NCBI GenBank assembly: GCA_002732675.1
Contig: NVRR01000050.1
Coordinates: 1-14,637, forward strand
Source of the DNA: Sneathiella sp.
GTDB taxonomy: Bacteria; Pseudomonadota; Alphaproteobacteria; Sneathiellales; Sneathiellaceae
DNA length: 14,637 nt
Reading direction: 5' to 3'
Part shown: piece by piece, positions 6,927 to 13,974 of the stretch
Numbering within the stretch: the stretch's first letter is position 1
Layout: each line of letters begins with the position of its first letter
Notes under the pieces: model-generated
Seen by the model: the letters and a program-made list of their open reading frames with translations, nothing else
Told to the model about the DNA's origin: nothing
The model's database searches: none
Made by a program: the position numbers and the translations under genes

Positions 6927-7916
6927 ATGATTAAGGCGGGTCCGAAGAACCTTATCACAGATGTTGATGGCATTAAAATTGGCAATGCCGAAGATCAACA
7001 AGTCGTGACCGGCGTCACAGCTATTGTGCCTGTTGAAGGCACAGTCGGAGCCGTCGATGTGCGGGGGGGTGGCCCCGGTACCCGGGAAACCGATGCGCTG
7101 AACCCTGATTGTCTGGTTGAGCGGGTCGACGCTATTATCCTGAGCGGTGGATCTGTTTTCGGGCTGGATGCGGCCTCCGGTGCTGTCTCGACACTTGCGC
7201 GCCAGGGACAGGGATATAATCATAAGGGCATCATCGTGCCGATTGTTCCCTCGGCGGTACTTTTTGACTTGCTTAATGGCGGCGATAAAGACTGGGGGGA
7301 CAAACCTCCATACTGGCAATTGGGCGCCGATGCGACCGCCAATATTGGGGTTGATTTTGCGCTTGGCAATGTTGGTGCCGGTTATGGAGCGACGGCGGGG
7401 CCCCTAAAGGGGGGGCTTGGCAGTGCCTCACTGGTCACGGACGACGGTGTGCAGGTCGGGGCGATTGTGGCGGCCAATCCGGTTGGCCGTGTGACTATTC
7501 CGGGCACCAGGAACTTTTGGGCCTGGGCGTTGGAACAGAACGGCGAATTCGGTGGTTTTGGCGCACCGGAACTCGAAAAAGATCTTTCGCTAGAGATGTC
7601 GACTGCGTCACAGCTGGCCGAAAATACCACCCTGGCCGTGGTTGCGACCAATGTAAAACTCACAAAATCAGAGGCCCAAAGGGTCGCAATTATGGCCCAT
7701 GATGGCTTTGCTCGCGCAATTAGGCCTGTACATACCCCGTTTGACGGGGATAGTATTTTTTCATTATCGACCGGAAAAAAAGAAATGACCGAACCGAGAG
7801 CACTTGGTTTGGCAAAAGTTGGGTCTATGGCTGCAGATTGTGTCGCCCGTGCTATTGCCCGAGCCGTCTATAACGCCGCGAGTATCGGCGCAATACCTGG
7901 ATTTCAGTCAGAGTAA
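6927..7916 (+). CDS. P1-family (S58, DmpA-like) self-processing aminopeptidase
   Basis: A 329-aa protein of the P1/DmpA-like Ntn-type hydrolase family. Typical segments: NLITDVDGIKIGNAED at the N-terminus, VDVRGGGPGTRETDAL, DAIILSGGSVFGLDAASG, a glycine-rich NVGAGYGATAGPLKGGLGSAS, and the late block ENTTLAVVATNVKLTKSEAQ followed by MAHDGFARAIRPVHTPFDGD. The family cleaves itself before a Ser/Thr nucleophile; here the likely site is N233-T234 (inferred). Members remove N-terminal residues, some acting on D-Ala or beta-peptides, and the nylon oligomer hydrolase NylC is related. I chose ATG 6927 because it is preceded by AGGGG/GAAAGAGAG and begins the conserved sequence; upstream in-frame starts run into ggt. 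No signal peptide is seen. The peptide-binding protein gene follows after 31 bp. Confidence 0.92.
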   Translation: MIKAGPKNLITDVDGIKIGNAEDQQVVTGVTAIVPVEGTVGAVDVRGGGPGTRETDALNPDCLVERVDAIILSGGSVFGLDAASGAVSTLARQGQGYNHKGIIVPIVPSAVLFDLLNGGDKDWGDKPPYWQLGADATANIGVDFALGNVGAGYGATAGPLKGGLGSASLVTDDGVQVGAIVAANPVGRVTIPGTRNFWAWALEQNGEFGGFGAPELEKDLSLEMSTASQLAENTTLAVVATNVKLTKSEAQRVAIMAHDGFARAIRPVHTPFDGDSIFSLSTGKKEMTEPRALGLAKVGSMAADCVARAIARAVYNAASIGAIPGFQSE

Positions 7917-7947
7917 TTTGAAGATCTACACTTAGGGAGAATTGTCT

Positions 7948-9426
7948 ATGAGAAAGCTATTAATCGCCGCTGCTGTCGCCAGCGCCATTTTGGCGCCAAT
8001 GTCAGCCAGTGCGGCCAAAGACAGCGTAAATATCGCCATGCGGCTTGAACCACCGGGGCTAGATCCGCGCACAGGGGCCGCTGCCGCCATTTCATTGATC
8101 ACGCTTTACAATATCTATGAAGGCCTGACCCGGATAGGTGAGGACGGTTCGGTCATCCCAAGTCTGGCAGAAAGCTGGACGATTAGTGACGACGGTAAAA
8201 CCTATACTTTCAAGCTGGTGGAAGGCGCCAAGTTCCATGATGGCTCGGATTTTGATAGCTCCGATGTGAAATATACATTTGAGGGCAATGCCGCCAAAGA
8301 TAGCAAGAACAAGCAAAAAAAGCGCTTTACCAATATGGAAAGCATCGATACGCCGGATTCCAATACGGTTGTGATCACCTTGAAGGAGCCTCGTCCGGCA
8401 TTGTTGGAACAGCTTGGCGAAGCAACGGCAGTGATCGTTGATCCGTCTTCGGCCGCAAAAAATGCAACAAACCCCGTCGGTACTGGTCCTTATAAGTTCG
8501 ATAGCTGGACCAAGGGCGCCAGCGTTAAACTGAGCGCCGCAGATACCTATCGTGAGATGGACACTGTAAAGATAAAGAAAGCTACCTTCCGTTTTATCAG
8601 TGACGGTACGGCGCGTTTTGCGGCATTGCTTTCCGGCGATGTAGATGTTTCAAATGTCCCCAACGAGTTGCTTTCCAGCGATAAACTTGAAGAGGGCTTC
8701 GCTGTTGTTGTTGGAAATACCAACGGTGAGACTATCCTGAGTACAAATAATGCCAATCCGGCACTGTCGAAACTGAAAGTCCGGCAGGCAATTGCTCATG
8801 CGATCAACCGCCAGGAGATTATTGACGGGGCCATGTTTGGATATGGGACGCCGATTGGCTCGCATTTCGCACCACATCATCCAGACTATGTTGATCATAC
8901 CATGACCTACCCTTATGATCCTGCAAAATCCAAGGCATTGTTGGCGGAAGCTGGATATCCAGACGGGCTCGAGCTATCGCTGAAATTGCCGCCAGTCGAT
9001 GATTATGCGCGCAAAGGCGGTCAGATCGTTGCTTCTCAGCTGGAAAAGGCGGGTTTCAAGATCAAGATCGAGAATGTCGATTGGCCGAAATGGCTGGACG
9101 AGGTCTATAAAAAGAAAAATTATGACCTTTCAATTGTTTCCCATGTGGAGCCAATGGATATCGGCATTTACGCTCGCGATGACTATTATTTCAACTACAA
9201 GAACAAAAAGTTCAATGATATTGTCGCTCATGCTGAGTCAGCTGGTTCCCCGGCAGAACGGACAAAGTATTTGCATCAAGCCCAGAAGATTCTAGCTGAA
9301 GATGCTGTGAATGGGTATCTGTTCCAGTTCCCTTGGGTTCTTGTTGTTCGCGACGGACTCAACGGCGTCTGGAAGGATATGCCATTATTCGCATTTGATG
9401 TCTCCCGGATGTCCTGGGATAACTAA
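7948..9426 (+). CDS. ABC transporter substrate-binding protein, family 5 (peptide type)
   Basis: A 492-aa periplasmic binding protein. The signal peptide spans residues 1-22 (MRKLLIAAAVASAILAP, cleavage near SASA-A). SBP_bac_5 hallmarks include YNIYEGLTRI with LAESWTISDDGKTYTFKL, EGAKFHDG, the GTGPYKFDSW segment, VRQAIAHAINRQEII, and YDPAKSKALLAEAGYPDG. Such proteins deliver di-/oligopeptides, glutathione or sometimes other solutes to an ABC importer; the ligand is not readable here. AGGGAGA at 7934-7940 lies 7 nt before ATG 7948, which decides the start against the TTG at 7942. It is the second gene of a unit with the P1 peptidase and ends at a strong terminator. No permease or ATPase follows, so its transporter is encoded elsewhere. 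Confidence 0.95.
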   Translation: MRKLLIAAAVASAILAPMSASAAKDSVNIAMRLEPPGLDPRTGAAAAISLITLYNIYEGLTRIGEDGSVIPSLAESWTISDDGKTYTFKLVEGAKFHDGSDFDSSDVKYTFEGNAAKDSKNKQKKRFTNMESIDTPDSNTVVITLKEPRPALLEQLGEATAVIVDPSSAAKNATNPVGTGPYKFDSWTKGASVKLSAADTYREMDTVKIKKATFRFISDGTARFAALLSGDVDVSNVPNELLSSDKLEEGFAVVVGNTNGETILSTNNANPALSKLKVRQAIAHAINRQEIIDGAMFGYGTPIGSHFAPHHPDYVDHTMTYPYDPAKSKALLAEAGYPDGLELSLKLPPVDDYARKGGQIVASQLEKAGFKIKIENVDWPKWLDEVYKKKNYDLSIVSHVEPMDIGIYARDDYYFNYKNKKFNDIVAHAESAGSPAERTKYLHQAQKILAEDAVNGYLFQFPWVLVVRDGLNGVWKDMPLFAFDVSRMSWDN

Positions 9427-9449
9427 TCCCGTCCATCTTTGAAACTGTG

Positions 9450-9486
9450 AAACCCGCCGGTAGGAGAGCCGGCGGGTTTCTTTTTT
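9450..9486 (+). terminator. Strong rho-independent terminator
   Basis: A perfect 11-bp stem AAACCCGCCGG/CCGGCGGGTTT with loop TAGGAGAG, then C and six T residues. It lies 23 bp after the binding-protein stop and closes the P1 peptidase/SBP unit. Confidence 0.95.
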
Positions 9487-9519
9487 GAAGAAAAGGTAAT
9501 CTGAATAAACCTTTTCTTC
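9487..9519. repeat. Second inverted repeat between convergent genes
   Basis: GAAGAAAAGG and CCTTTTCTTC are perfect 10-bp arms around a 13-nt AT-rich loop, directly abutting the T-run of the preceding terminator. On the minus strand it follows the Prx-Grx gene by 15 bp and may help end or stabilise that transcript, but it has no T-run after it. Confidence 0.7.
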
Positions 9520-9534
9520 GCGGGAAAAAGGCGC

Positions 9535-10284
9535 TTACGCGGCGACGGAATTGCCACTTGCCAAATATGTCTCAAGCTCGTCGGCACCGCCAATTTTGAC
9601 CCCATCAATAAATATCTGAGGTGTTGTCAACGCGCCGGAGACTGCGCGCAAGGACAGACCGGTCGCATCTGTGCCGAGGACGATTTCCTCATACGCCATG
9701 TCAGCCTTCTCAAGTGCGGCTTTCGCGCGGGTGCAATGGCTACAGCCGGGTTTTGAAAAGACTGTAATCGCCCGCGGTTTCCGTGCTTGTGGATTGATAT
9801 GCTCAAGCATGGTATCGGCATCAGAAACGTCAAACGGGTCGCCTTCAACATCTGGCTCAATGAACATTTTCTCAATTTTCCCGTCATTGACCAGCATCGA
9901 ATAGCGCCAGGAGCGTAGACCGAAGCCGAGGTTATCCTTGTTCACCAACATGCCCATACCATCAGAAAACACACCGCTGCCATCAGGGATAAAGGTAATG
10001 TTTTTGGCATCCTGAACTTTCTTCCATTCGTTCATCACGAAGCTGTCATTGACCGACAGACAGATTACGTCATCAATACCGTTTTGCTTGAATGTAGCGG
10101 CCAATTCATTATATCGCGGCAAGTGGGAGGACGAACATGTCGGCGTAAATGCGCCGGGCAGGGCAAATAGAATTACTTTCTTGCCGGCAAAAATATCCTC
10201 CGTCGTGACATCTTTCCAGGCGTCGCCCTCACGGGTCTTAAAAGTGACGTTGGGGACGGACTGTCCTTCAATATTTTTCAGCAT
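9535..10284 (-). CDS. Peroxiredoxin-glutaredoxin hybrid (Prx5-Grx, GSH-dependent peroxidase)
   Basis: A 249-aa two-domain enzyme. Residues 1 to about 160 are a Prx5-type peroxiredoxin with the peroxidatic motif PGAFTPTCSSSHLPRY (C50). Residues of about 170-249 are a glutaredoxin with KPGCSHC (C181, C184) and TTPQIFIDG, which should re-reduce the peroxiredoxin with glutathione. Fusions of this kind (as in Haemophilus and Chromatium) reduce H2O2 and alkyl hydroperoxides in the cytoplasm. I chose ATG 10284 because TTGGAG lies 6 nt upstream. The in-frame TTG at 10296 is the first codon of that same Shine-Dalgarno stretch. It is convergent with the binding-protein gene. A -35/-10 pair and a palindrome lie directly upstream. 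No oxyR gene is in the window. Confidence 0.95.
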   Translation of the reverse strand: MLKNIEGQSVPNVTFKTREGDAWKDVTTEDIFAGKKVILFALPGAFTPTCSSSHLPRYNELAATFKQNGIDDVICLSVNDSFVMNEWKKVQDAKNITFIPDGSGVFSDGMGMLVNKDNLGFGLRSWRYSMLVNDGKIEKMFIEPDVEGDPFDVSDADTMLEHINPQARKPRAITVFSKPGCSHCTRAKAALEKADMAYEEIVLGTDATGLSLRAVSGALTTPQIFIDGVKIGGADELETYLASGNSVAA

Positions 10285-10306
10285 GCTGCGCTCCAATAAG
10301 TCAAAA

Positions 10307-10321
10307 TGTTTCGTCGAAACA
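10307..10321. promoter_or_regulatory. 15-bp palindrome at the Prx-Grx transcription start
   Basis: TGTTTCGTCGAAACA is a perfect odd palindrome with 7-bp arms around one base. It begins one base after the -10 box on the minus strand and ends 22 bp before the ATG, so a bound protein would cover the transcription start and could block transcription. Its role as an operator is inferred. Confidence 0.6.
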
Positions 10322-10322
10322 G

Positions 10323-10351
10323 CATATATGCGGCCAGCGCATTTATTGCAA
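10323..10351 (-). promoter_or_regulatory. Sigma70-like promoter of the Prx-Grx gene
   Basis: On the minus strand TTGCAA (10351-10346) is followed after exactly 17 bp by TATATG (10328-10323), giving a start near 10316 inside the palindrome. The rest of the gap up to 10501 is AT-rich and then ordinary. I see no gene there, only a repeated CTGACAG around 10405-10421. Confidence 0.6.
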
Positions 10352-10501
10352 GTAGTTTTTAGAATTATTATAAAATAGAATATTTTTGGTGATATTCAGG
10401 ACTACTGACAGGGCTGACAGATTGCGTCTTTGCTACCGAGAACAGGATTGGGGCGTTGCTCCGACTATATAATTCTTGTCGGTATCAAGCTGTTCGTGCC
10501 A

Positions 10502-11638
10502 TCAACGGGTGTAAATATGCACTTCGTTCGAGGCGATTTGCGCGTTTGATATGGATGACAGGCTGACGCGGGAGGCCGGTAATCCCATATTCGTCAGGGA
10601 GCGCAAAACTCGCTGCAAATTCTCTGCGGATTTCGCCTGATTGGCGGCGATATCGCCGGAGTCGCCCTGCAGCGGGGCTATGGTAACCACATCAAAGCTG
10701 GTTTCCGGGCGGGCCTGCATGGTCTGGCTGACCGCATTATACAAGGCCTCTTCATAGGGGACGTCGTCGCGATCAAAGCGGATAATCACAAGTGCCTGAC
10801 GATTGTCGCCGAGGACATTCGTCGCGTCGACTGAAGAGCTGTCTTCCGATTTCAGATAGGCTTGGCTGCTTGCACTGCTATTCAGAAGCCCGCCGTTCTC
10901 AATCGCAACCGAAAGATCGGTAAGATTGGAGCGTTCCAAGCCCATATACGCGTTCTGACGTCCGATATCGCCGGTCAGCTGGCTGAGCAGGCGATTAACC
11001 AGAACCGACGTCTGGCTCGCCTCATCTTCGAGCACTGTGAGCTGGCGATGGTCCTCTTGGATGGCGCCGCTTAAGTCAAAGGCGGACTGGGTTGAACTGA
11101 GCAGAACGCCCGCCTCGCTGGCATCCTCCGCCATGCCATTGGCAAGGCCGGTCATCTCCACGACATCAACGGCTATTTTTTCCAAATCCGCCTGGGCCTC
11201 ATTCCACTGGCTGATCAGGATGGGGTTGCCCTTGGTGGTTCCGATTTGCAGTCGGGTGTTGATGGCGGCGATAGTGCCATAATAGCGCTGCGAATTGGAT
11301 GCTGTCGCGCTTTGCAGTCCTGCGAATCGTGCGCTATGTCCGTTAATGCGTTGCCGCAAAGCCGTCAGTTCTGTGCGCAATACTTCGATACGTTCACCAA
11401 CGACAGTTCCCGTCGGCGCGGTGGTTGTGACGTCGCCAAGTTTATAGGGATTGAGTGTCATGACCGCCGGAGCGGCCGCATCGCTCGATGCTGCAATCGG
11501 AACGGAGGTATCCGTGCCGGTTTTTGCAGAGGGCGTATCCCCCGTGAGCGTCGGCAGGAGTGTGTCATCAACAAAGGAGCAACTGGCGACGAGCAAGGCG
11601 GCACTGACCGTAAGGGGGCGGATTAGCTTAAACACCAT
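10502..11638 (-). CDS. Lipoprotein with OmpA-like-looking C-terminal region, unknown function
   Basis: A 378-aa protein with a lipoprotein signal (MVFKLIRPLTVSAALLVASC, lipobox VASC, C20). A Thr/Ser/Pro-rich linker follows, then a long, mostly helical and Gln/Glu-rich middle (about residues 80-280), probably coiled coil. The compact C-terminal domain reads LVIIRFDRDDVPYEEALYNA, then AENLQRVLRSLTNMGLPASR and NEVHIYTR. That order (strand, helix with a conserved Arg, strand) recalls the OmpA/MotB peptidoglycan-binding fold, but the diagnostic motif is not exact. From memory, similar proteins are common in Rhodospirillales without an assigned role. Longer starts exist upstream to 11770, but ATG 11638 gives a proper lipobox. 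A modest AAAGAG lies 13 nt before it. Confidence 0.8.
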   Translation of the reverse strand: MVFKLIRPLTVSAALLVASCSFVDDTLLPTLTGDTPSAKTGTDTSVPIAASSDAAAPAVMTLNPYKLGDVTTTAPTGTVVGERIEVLRTELTALRQRINGHSARFAGLQSATASNSQRYYGTIAAINTRLQIGTTKGNPILISQWNEAQADLEKIAVDVVEMTGLANGMAEDASEAGVLLSSTQSAFDLSGAIQEDHRQLTVLEDEASQTSVLVNRLLSQLTGDIGRQNAYMGLERSNLTDLSVAIENGGLLNSSASSQAYLKSEDSSSVDATNVLGDNRQALVIIRFDRDDVPYEEALYNAVSQTMQARPETSFDVVTIAPLQGDSGDIAANQAKSAENLQRVLRSLTNMGLPASRVSLSSISNAQIASNEVHIYTR

Positions 11639-11662
11639 AATTGTTAAACACTCTTTAGTTCC

Positions 11663-11679
11663 GTACCCGCAAGTACCCG
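11663..11679. repeat. Direct repeat of GTACCCG with 10-bp period
   Basis: GTACCCG at 11663-11669 and 11673-11679 are spaced by one helical turn, 25-41 bp upstream of the lipoprotein ATG (minus strand). It could be a paired regulator site. The evidence is the repeat and its position only. Confidence 0.4.
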
Positions 11680-11711
11680 ACCGCGAGCCCACGAAATTGC
11701 ATTCAGGACGA

Positions 11712-11727
11712 CTGTTTATGCAAACAG
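11712..11727. repeat. 6-4-6 inverted repeat upstream of the lipoprotein gene
   Basis: CTGTTT and AAACAG flank ATGC. It lies about 75-90 bp upstream of the lipoprotein start. No T-run follows on either strand. The remainder of the 270-bp gap to the tRNA holds no gene that I can see. Confidence 0.4.
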
Positions 11728-11815
11728 GGAATATCGGCCAGATACTAGCCAATGAACGTGAAGGCGACAAGGACCGATTTTACAACATCTTTTTCTGCTT
11801 TTTTTGTTTAATCGC

Positions 11816-11844
11816 TTGCAATGGCCTACCCTTTTGATTAATTT
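11816..11844 (+). promoter_or_regulatory. Possible promoter of tRNA-Arg
   Basis: TTGCAA (11816-11821) and TAATTT (11839-11844) are 17 bp apart and would give a start near 11850, a leader of about 59 nt before the tRNA. The -10 match is weak, so this is tentative. Confidence 0.3.
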
Positions 11845-11908
11845 CCCGATCCTCAGGCGAACGGCACATGCCGCCTCGCTTGACCAACAGCCTTACGGTC
11901 TGTTTTGC

Positions 11909-11985
11909 GCACCGGTAGCTCAGCTGGATAGAGCACTAGACTACGAATCTAGGGGTCGGGAGTTCGAATCTTCCCCGGTGCGCCA
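11909..11985 (+). tRNA. tRNA-Arg (anticodon ACG)
   Basis: A 77-nt gene that folds as a full cloverleaf: acceptor GCACCGG/CCGGTGC, D arm GCTC...GAGC, anticodon stem CTAGA/TCTAG with loop CTACGAA (anticodon ACG at 11943-11945), T arm GGGAG-TTCGAAT-CTTCC, discriminator G and an encoded CCA (11983-11985). Six T residues follow directly. The 3' half is overlapped on the minus strand by the end of the serine recombinase frame, so this gene is the probable chromosomal attachment site of the element to its right. It remains intact after the insertion. Confidence 0.97.
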
Positions 11986-13510
11986 TTTTTTCTTTGCTTC
12001 CGTTAAAGTCGGCTAAAGCCTTGAAAGGTAAGGCCAGATTTGCCGTTCTAAACCCCTCATTTCGAACATAAGTGAGACGGTCGGCAAAGGCGAGTCTGAG
12101 GACGGTTCTCTTGTCTTGCAATCGCTCGGAAGCCCAGAGTTTGTGCGGGTTTGACAGGAAATCAAGCGCCGTTCTAAGTGTTGCCTCGAAACTCCTTGCC
12201 GGAAGGGCACAAGCCGCTGCTTTTTCTTCGAATTCGATCTTCTTTTCCTCCAGCTTGTTGATGCGACGCTCATAGGCTTTAATGACCGTTGAGGAGTCGG
12301 CCTCGACAAGCTGATCCAGAAGTTTCTCGATATCCCGATCAACCTTTATGGCATCTCGGCTTAAGTTCTGGCTGCGCGTTTTTTGTGTTGCCAGACGATG
12401 ATTCCAGATATCTTCAAACATAACACAGGCCAGTTTGAATAACCCTTCTGTCGGTGTCAGTTTTTTAAGCAGCACTTCGAACTCTCCTTCTATTTTGCTG
12501 CGCTGGATAGATTTTCCATAGCTGTAGCATCCTTTCTTGGGGCAGAGATAGTACGGATAATGCGCATGACTGCCCTTCGACCAGCAAGCGGTAAGCGGTG
12601 TCTGGCAATCTCCGCACTGAACCGCGCCTCGTAGTGGAAAGTCGGCATTGAGGTCTTTGCGGGCTGGAGCCCTGGCATTTCCAGCAAGCCTGTCTTGTAT
12701 CTTCGTAAAAGTCTCATAGCTGATAAGTGCTTCATGGTTCCCAGGACGGCGAGAGACATTCCATTTCGACGATTCCACATAGCCCGCATAAATAGACCGA
12801 GTGAGAATAAACTTGATCCTTTGATTGCGAACCGTATTACTCCGATCCTTAGGGAACTCAGGAAAGCTTTGCAGGAACCGCATTACTTCTGCCTGCGTTT
12901 CAAACCGGCCTGAGGCATAGCCTTCAAGCGCTTCTTGAATAATTGTTGCCACGGGCTCGTTCCGAACCAGTATTTTACCCCGGTCTTTGGTCGCCTTGTG
13001 TTTATACCCCACAGGCTTGGAGAACGGCCAATAGCCATTCATAACCCGTGCCCGCATGCGATTGACGGTCTGCTCGGCATTTTTCTCCGCTTGATGTTGC
13101 GCAGATCCGGCCAGTACGTTCTCGACGAACCGATTGTCGGCCCCTTCTCCAAACTCAATAGACGGTGATTGTAACTCACCTCCCGCCGCTGCAATTGTTC
13201 GTCTAAGTTCCCAATGTGCTTCTACATTTCTTGCAAGCCTAGAGATATCGTCGACAATGGCAATGCAACGATCCTTGCGGTGTTTGCGAAGATAGGCAAG
13301 CATGGCATTCATGCCGGGGCGGCTAACCACTCTTCCTGTCAGATCATCCGTAAAGACCTCAACCACCGAATATCCCTTGAATTTAGCAAACTCACGCGAG
13401 CGAGTCTCTTGGCTGGCAAGGCCATCCATTTTCGCCTGCTTCTTGCTGCTGACCCGGCAATAGATAACGGCGTGGCGCATTGCGCCGATTTCTGCTTCTG
13501 CTGAGGTCAT
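11936..13510 (-). CDS. Large serine recombinase (element integrase) ending inside tRNA-Arg
   Basis: A 524-aa serine-type site-specific recombinase. The resolvase domain (about residues 11-155) has YCRVSSKKQ with catalytic S21, and AIVDDISRLARN. The Recombinase domain (about 165-280) has GYWPFSKPVGYK and RIKFILTRSIYAGYV. A zinc ribbon follows with C299, C302, C323 and C328, then a long charged coiled coil (about 370-440). The last residues, AHRGRFELPTPRFVV and the TAG stop, are read from the antisense of the tRNA 3' half, so they are borrowed host or att sequence. GAAGGAAC lies 7 nt before ATG 13510, and the ATG overlaps the stop of the upstream small gene by ATGA. It should integrate and perhaps excise the element at tRNA-Arg. 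Confidence 0.93.
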   Translation of the reverse strand: MTSAEAEIGAMRHAVIYCRVSSKKQAKMDGLASQETRSREFAKFKGYSVVEVFTDDLTGRVVSRPGMNAMLAYLRKHRKDRCIAIVDDISRLARNVEAHWELRRTIAAAGGELQSPSIEFGEGADNRFVENVLAGSAQHQAEKNAEQTVNRMRARVMNGYWPFSKPVGYKHKATKDRGKILVRNEPVATIIQEALEGYASGRFETQAEVMRFLQSFPEFPKDRSNTVRNQRIKFILTRSIYAGYVESSKWNVSRRPGNHEALISYETFTKIQDRLAGNARAPARKDLNADFPLRGAVQCGDCQTPLTACWSKGSHAHYPYYLCPKKGCYSYGKSIQRSKIEGEFEVLLKKLTPTEGLFKLACVMFEDIWNHRLATQKTRSQNLSRDAIKVDRDIEKLLDQLVEADSSTVIKAYERRINKLEEKKIEFEEKAAACALPARSFEATLRTALDFLSNPHKLWASERLQDKRTVLRLAFADRLTYVRNEGFRTANLALPFKALADFNGSKEKMAHRGRFELPTPRFVV

Positions 13511-13866
13511 AGGCCTGTTCCTTCTCTAAGCGGTTGATCTTCATCGTCAGAAGCTTCAGCAAATCGCTGTGCCAGTCTTTGATCCTTTGAGTGTACCCTA
13601 TCCCGCATCGGAGAGTGGAGCTGAGAGGGGAGCTCGGAGTTCTGTCCACAACTATTTTCTGTGGACTCGACGGCAAAGCCAAGATCGACGAAACCGACGA
13701 TGATGTGCCAAAGGGCTTCAATAAATTCCTGTTTTTGCACATCCGTCAGATCAGAACCCTCAAGATAGACCTCGTACCTCTCATAATCGATGCTGAGAGT
13801 TCGGGGAGGATCGGTCTCAATTGTTATTTGTTGAGCGGGACTGCCGCCGTCTATCTCCTTTTTCAC
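13507..13866 (-). CDS. Small conserved-type partner of the serine recombinase, unknown function
   Basis: A 119-aa acidic protein read from a GTG start (13866) with TAGGAG about 9 nt upstream. Its TGA stop overlaps the recombinase ATG (ATGA), so translation of the two is probably coupled. The centre contains KQEFIEALWHIIVGFVDLGF, a hydrophobic block that I recall from small genes preceding serine recombinases in other alphaproteobacteria. The second half is polar and probably flexible. No signal peptide, no DNA-binding motif and no cysteine cluster is seen. A recombination directionality factor or integrase cofactor is the natural guess from position, but nothing in the sequence shows it. Confidence 0.78.
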   Translation of the reverse strand: MKKEIDGGSPAQQITIETDPPRTLSIDYERYEVYLEGSDLTDVQKQEFIEALWHIIVGFVDLGFAVESTENSCGQNSELPSQLHSPMRDRVHSKDQRLAQRFAEASDDEDQPLREGTGL

Positions 13867-13880
13867 CGATCTACACTCCT

Positions 13881-13953
13881 ATGGTTTATCAGTATGGTGC
13901 CAAATATGTTCCTTCTTTTCGTCTAAATAGAACGAAAGAAGAACATAAACCAT
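13881..13953. repeat. 73-bp imperfect inverted repeat upstream of the recombinase operon
   Basis: The outer arms ATGGTTTAT (13881-13889) and ATAAACCAT (13945-13953) are perfect. Nested inside, TATGTTCCTTCTTTTCG (13905-13921) pairs with CGAAAGAAGAACATA (13933-13947) apart from two single-base bulges. The centre TCTAAATAGA is itself palindromic. The two right arms share three bases, so they are alternative or overlapping pairings. It ends 14 bp before the GTG codon of the partner gene, so it covers its promoter region. It could be an operator array, a recombinase or RDF binding region, or a leader hairpin. Confidence 0.65.
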
Positions 13954-13974
13954 ATTTTACGGTTGTTCAAGAGA

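Noticed and set aside
10307..10321. LexA (SOS) box
   Set aside because: The alphaproteobacterial box is GTTC-N7-GTTC or GAAC-N7-GTTC; this is a GTTTCG/CGAAAC palindrome.
11639..11770. N-terminal extension of the minus-strand lipoprotein
   Set aside because: The longer start would bury the lipobox 64 residues inside the protein; ATG 11638 gives a standard lipoprotein signal.
11936..11985. RGRFELPTPRFVV as a genuine protein domain
   Set aside because: It is exactly the antisense translation of the tRNA 3' half, a well-known artefact at tRNA-integrated elements.
12490..13504. Several 60-100-aa frames opposite or overlapping the recombinase
   Set aside because: The recombinase frame is continuous with all catalytic and zinc-ribbon motifs, so these are by-products.
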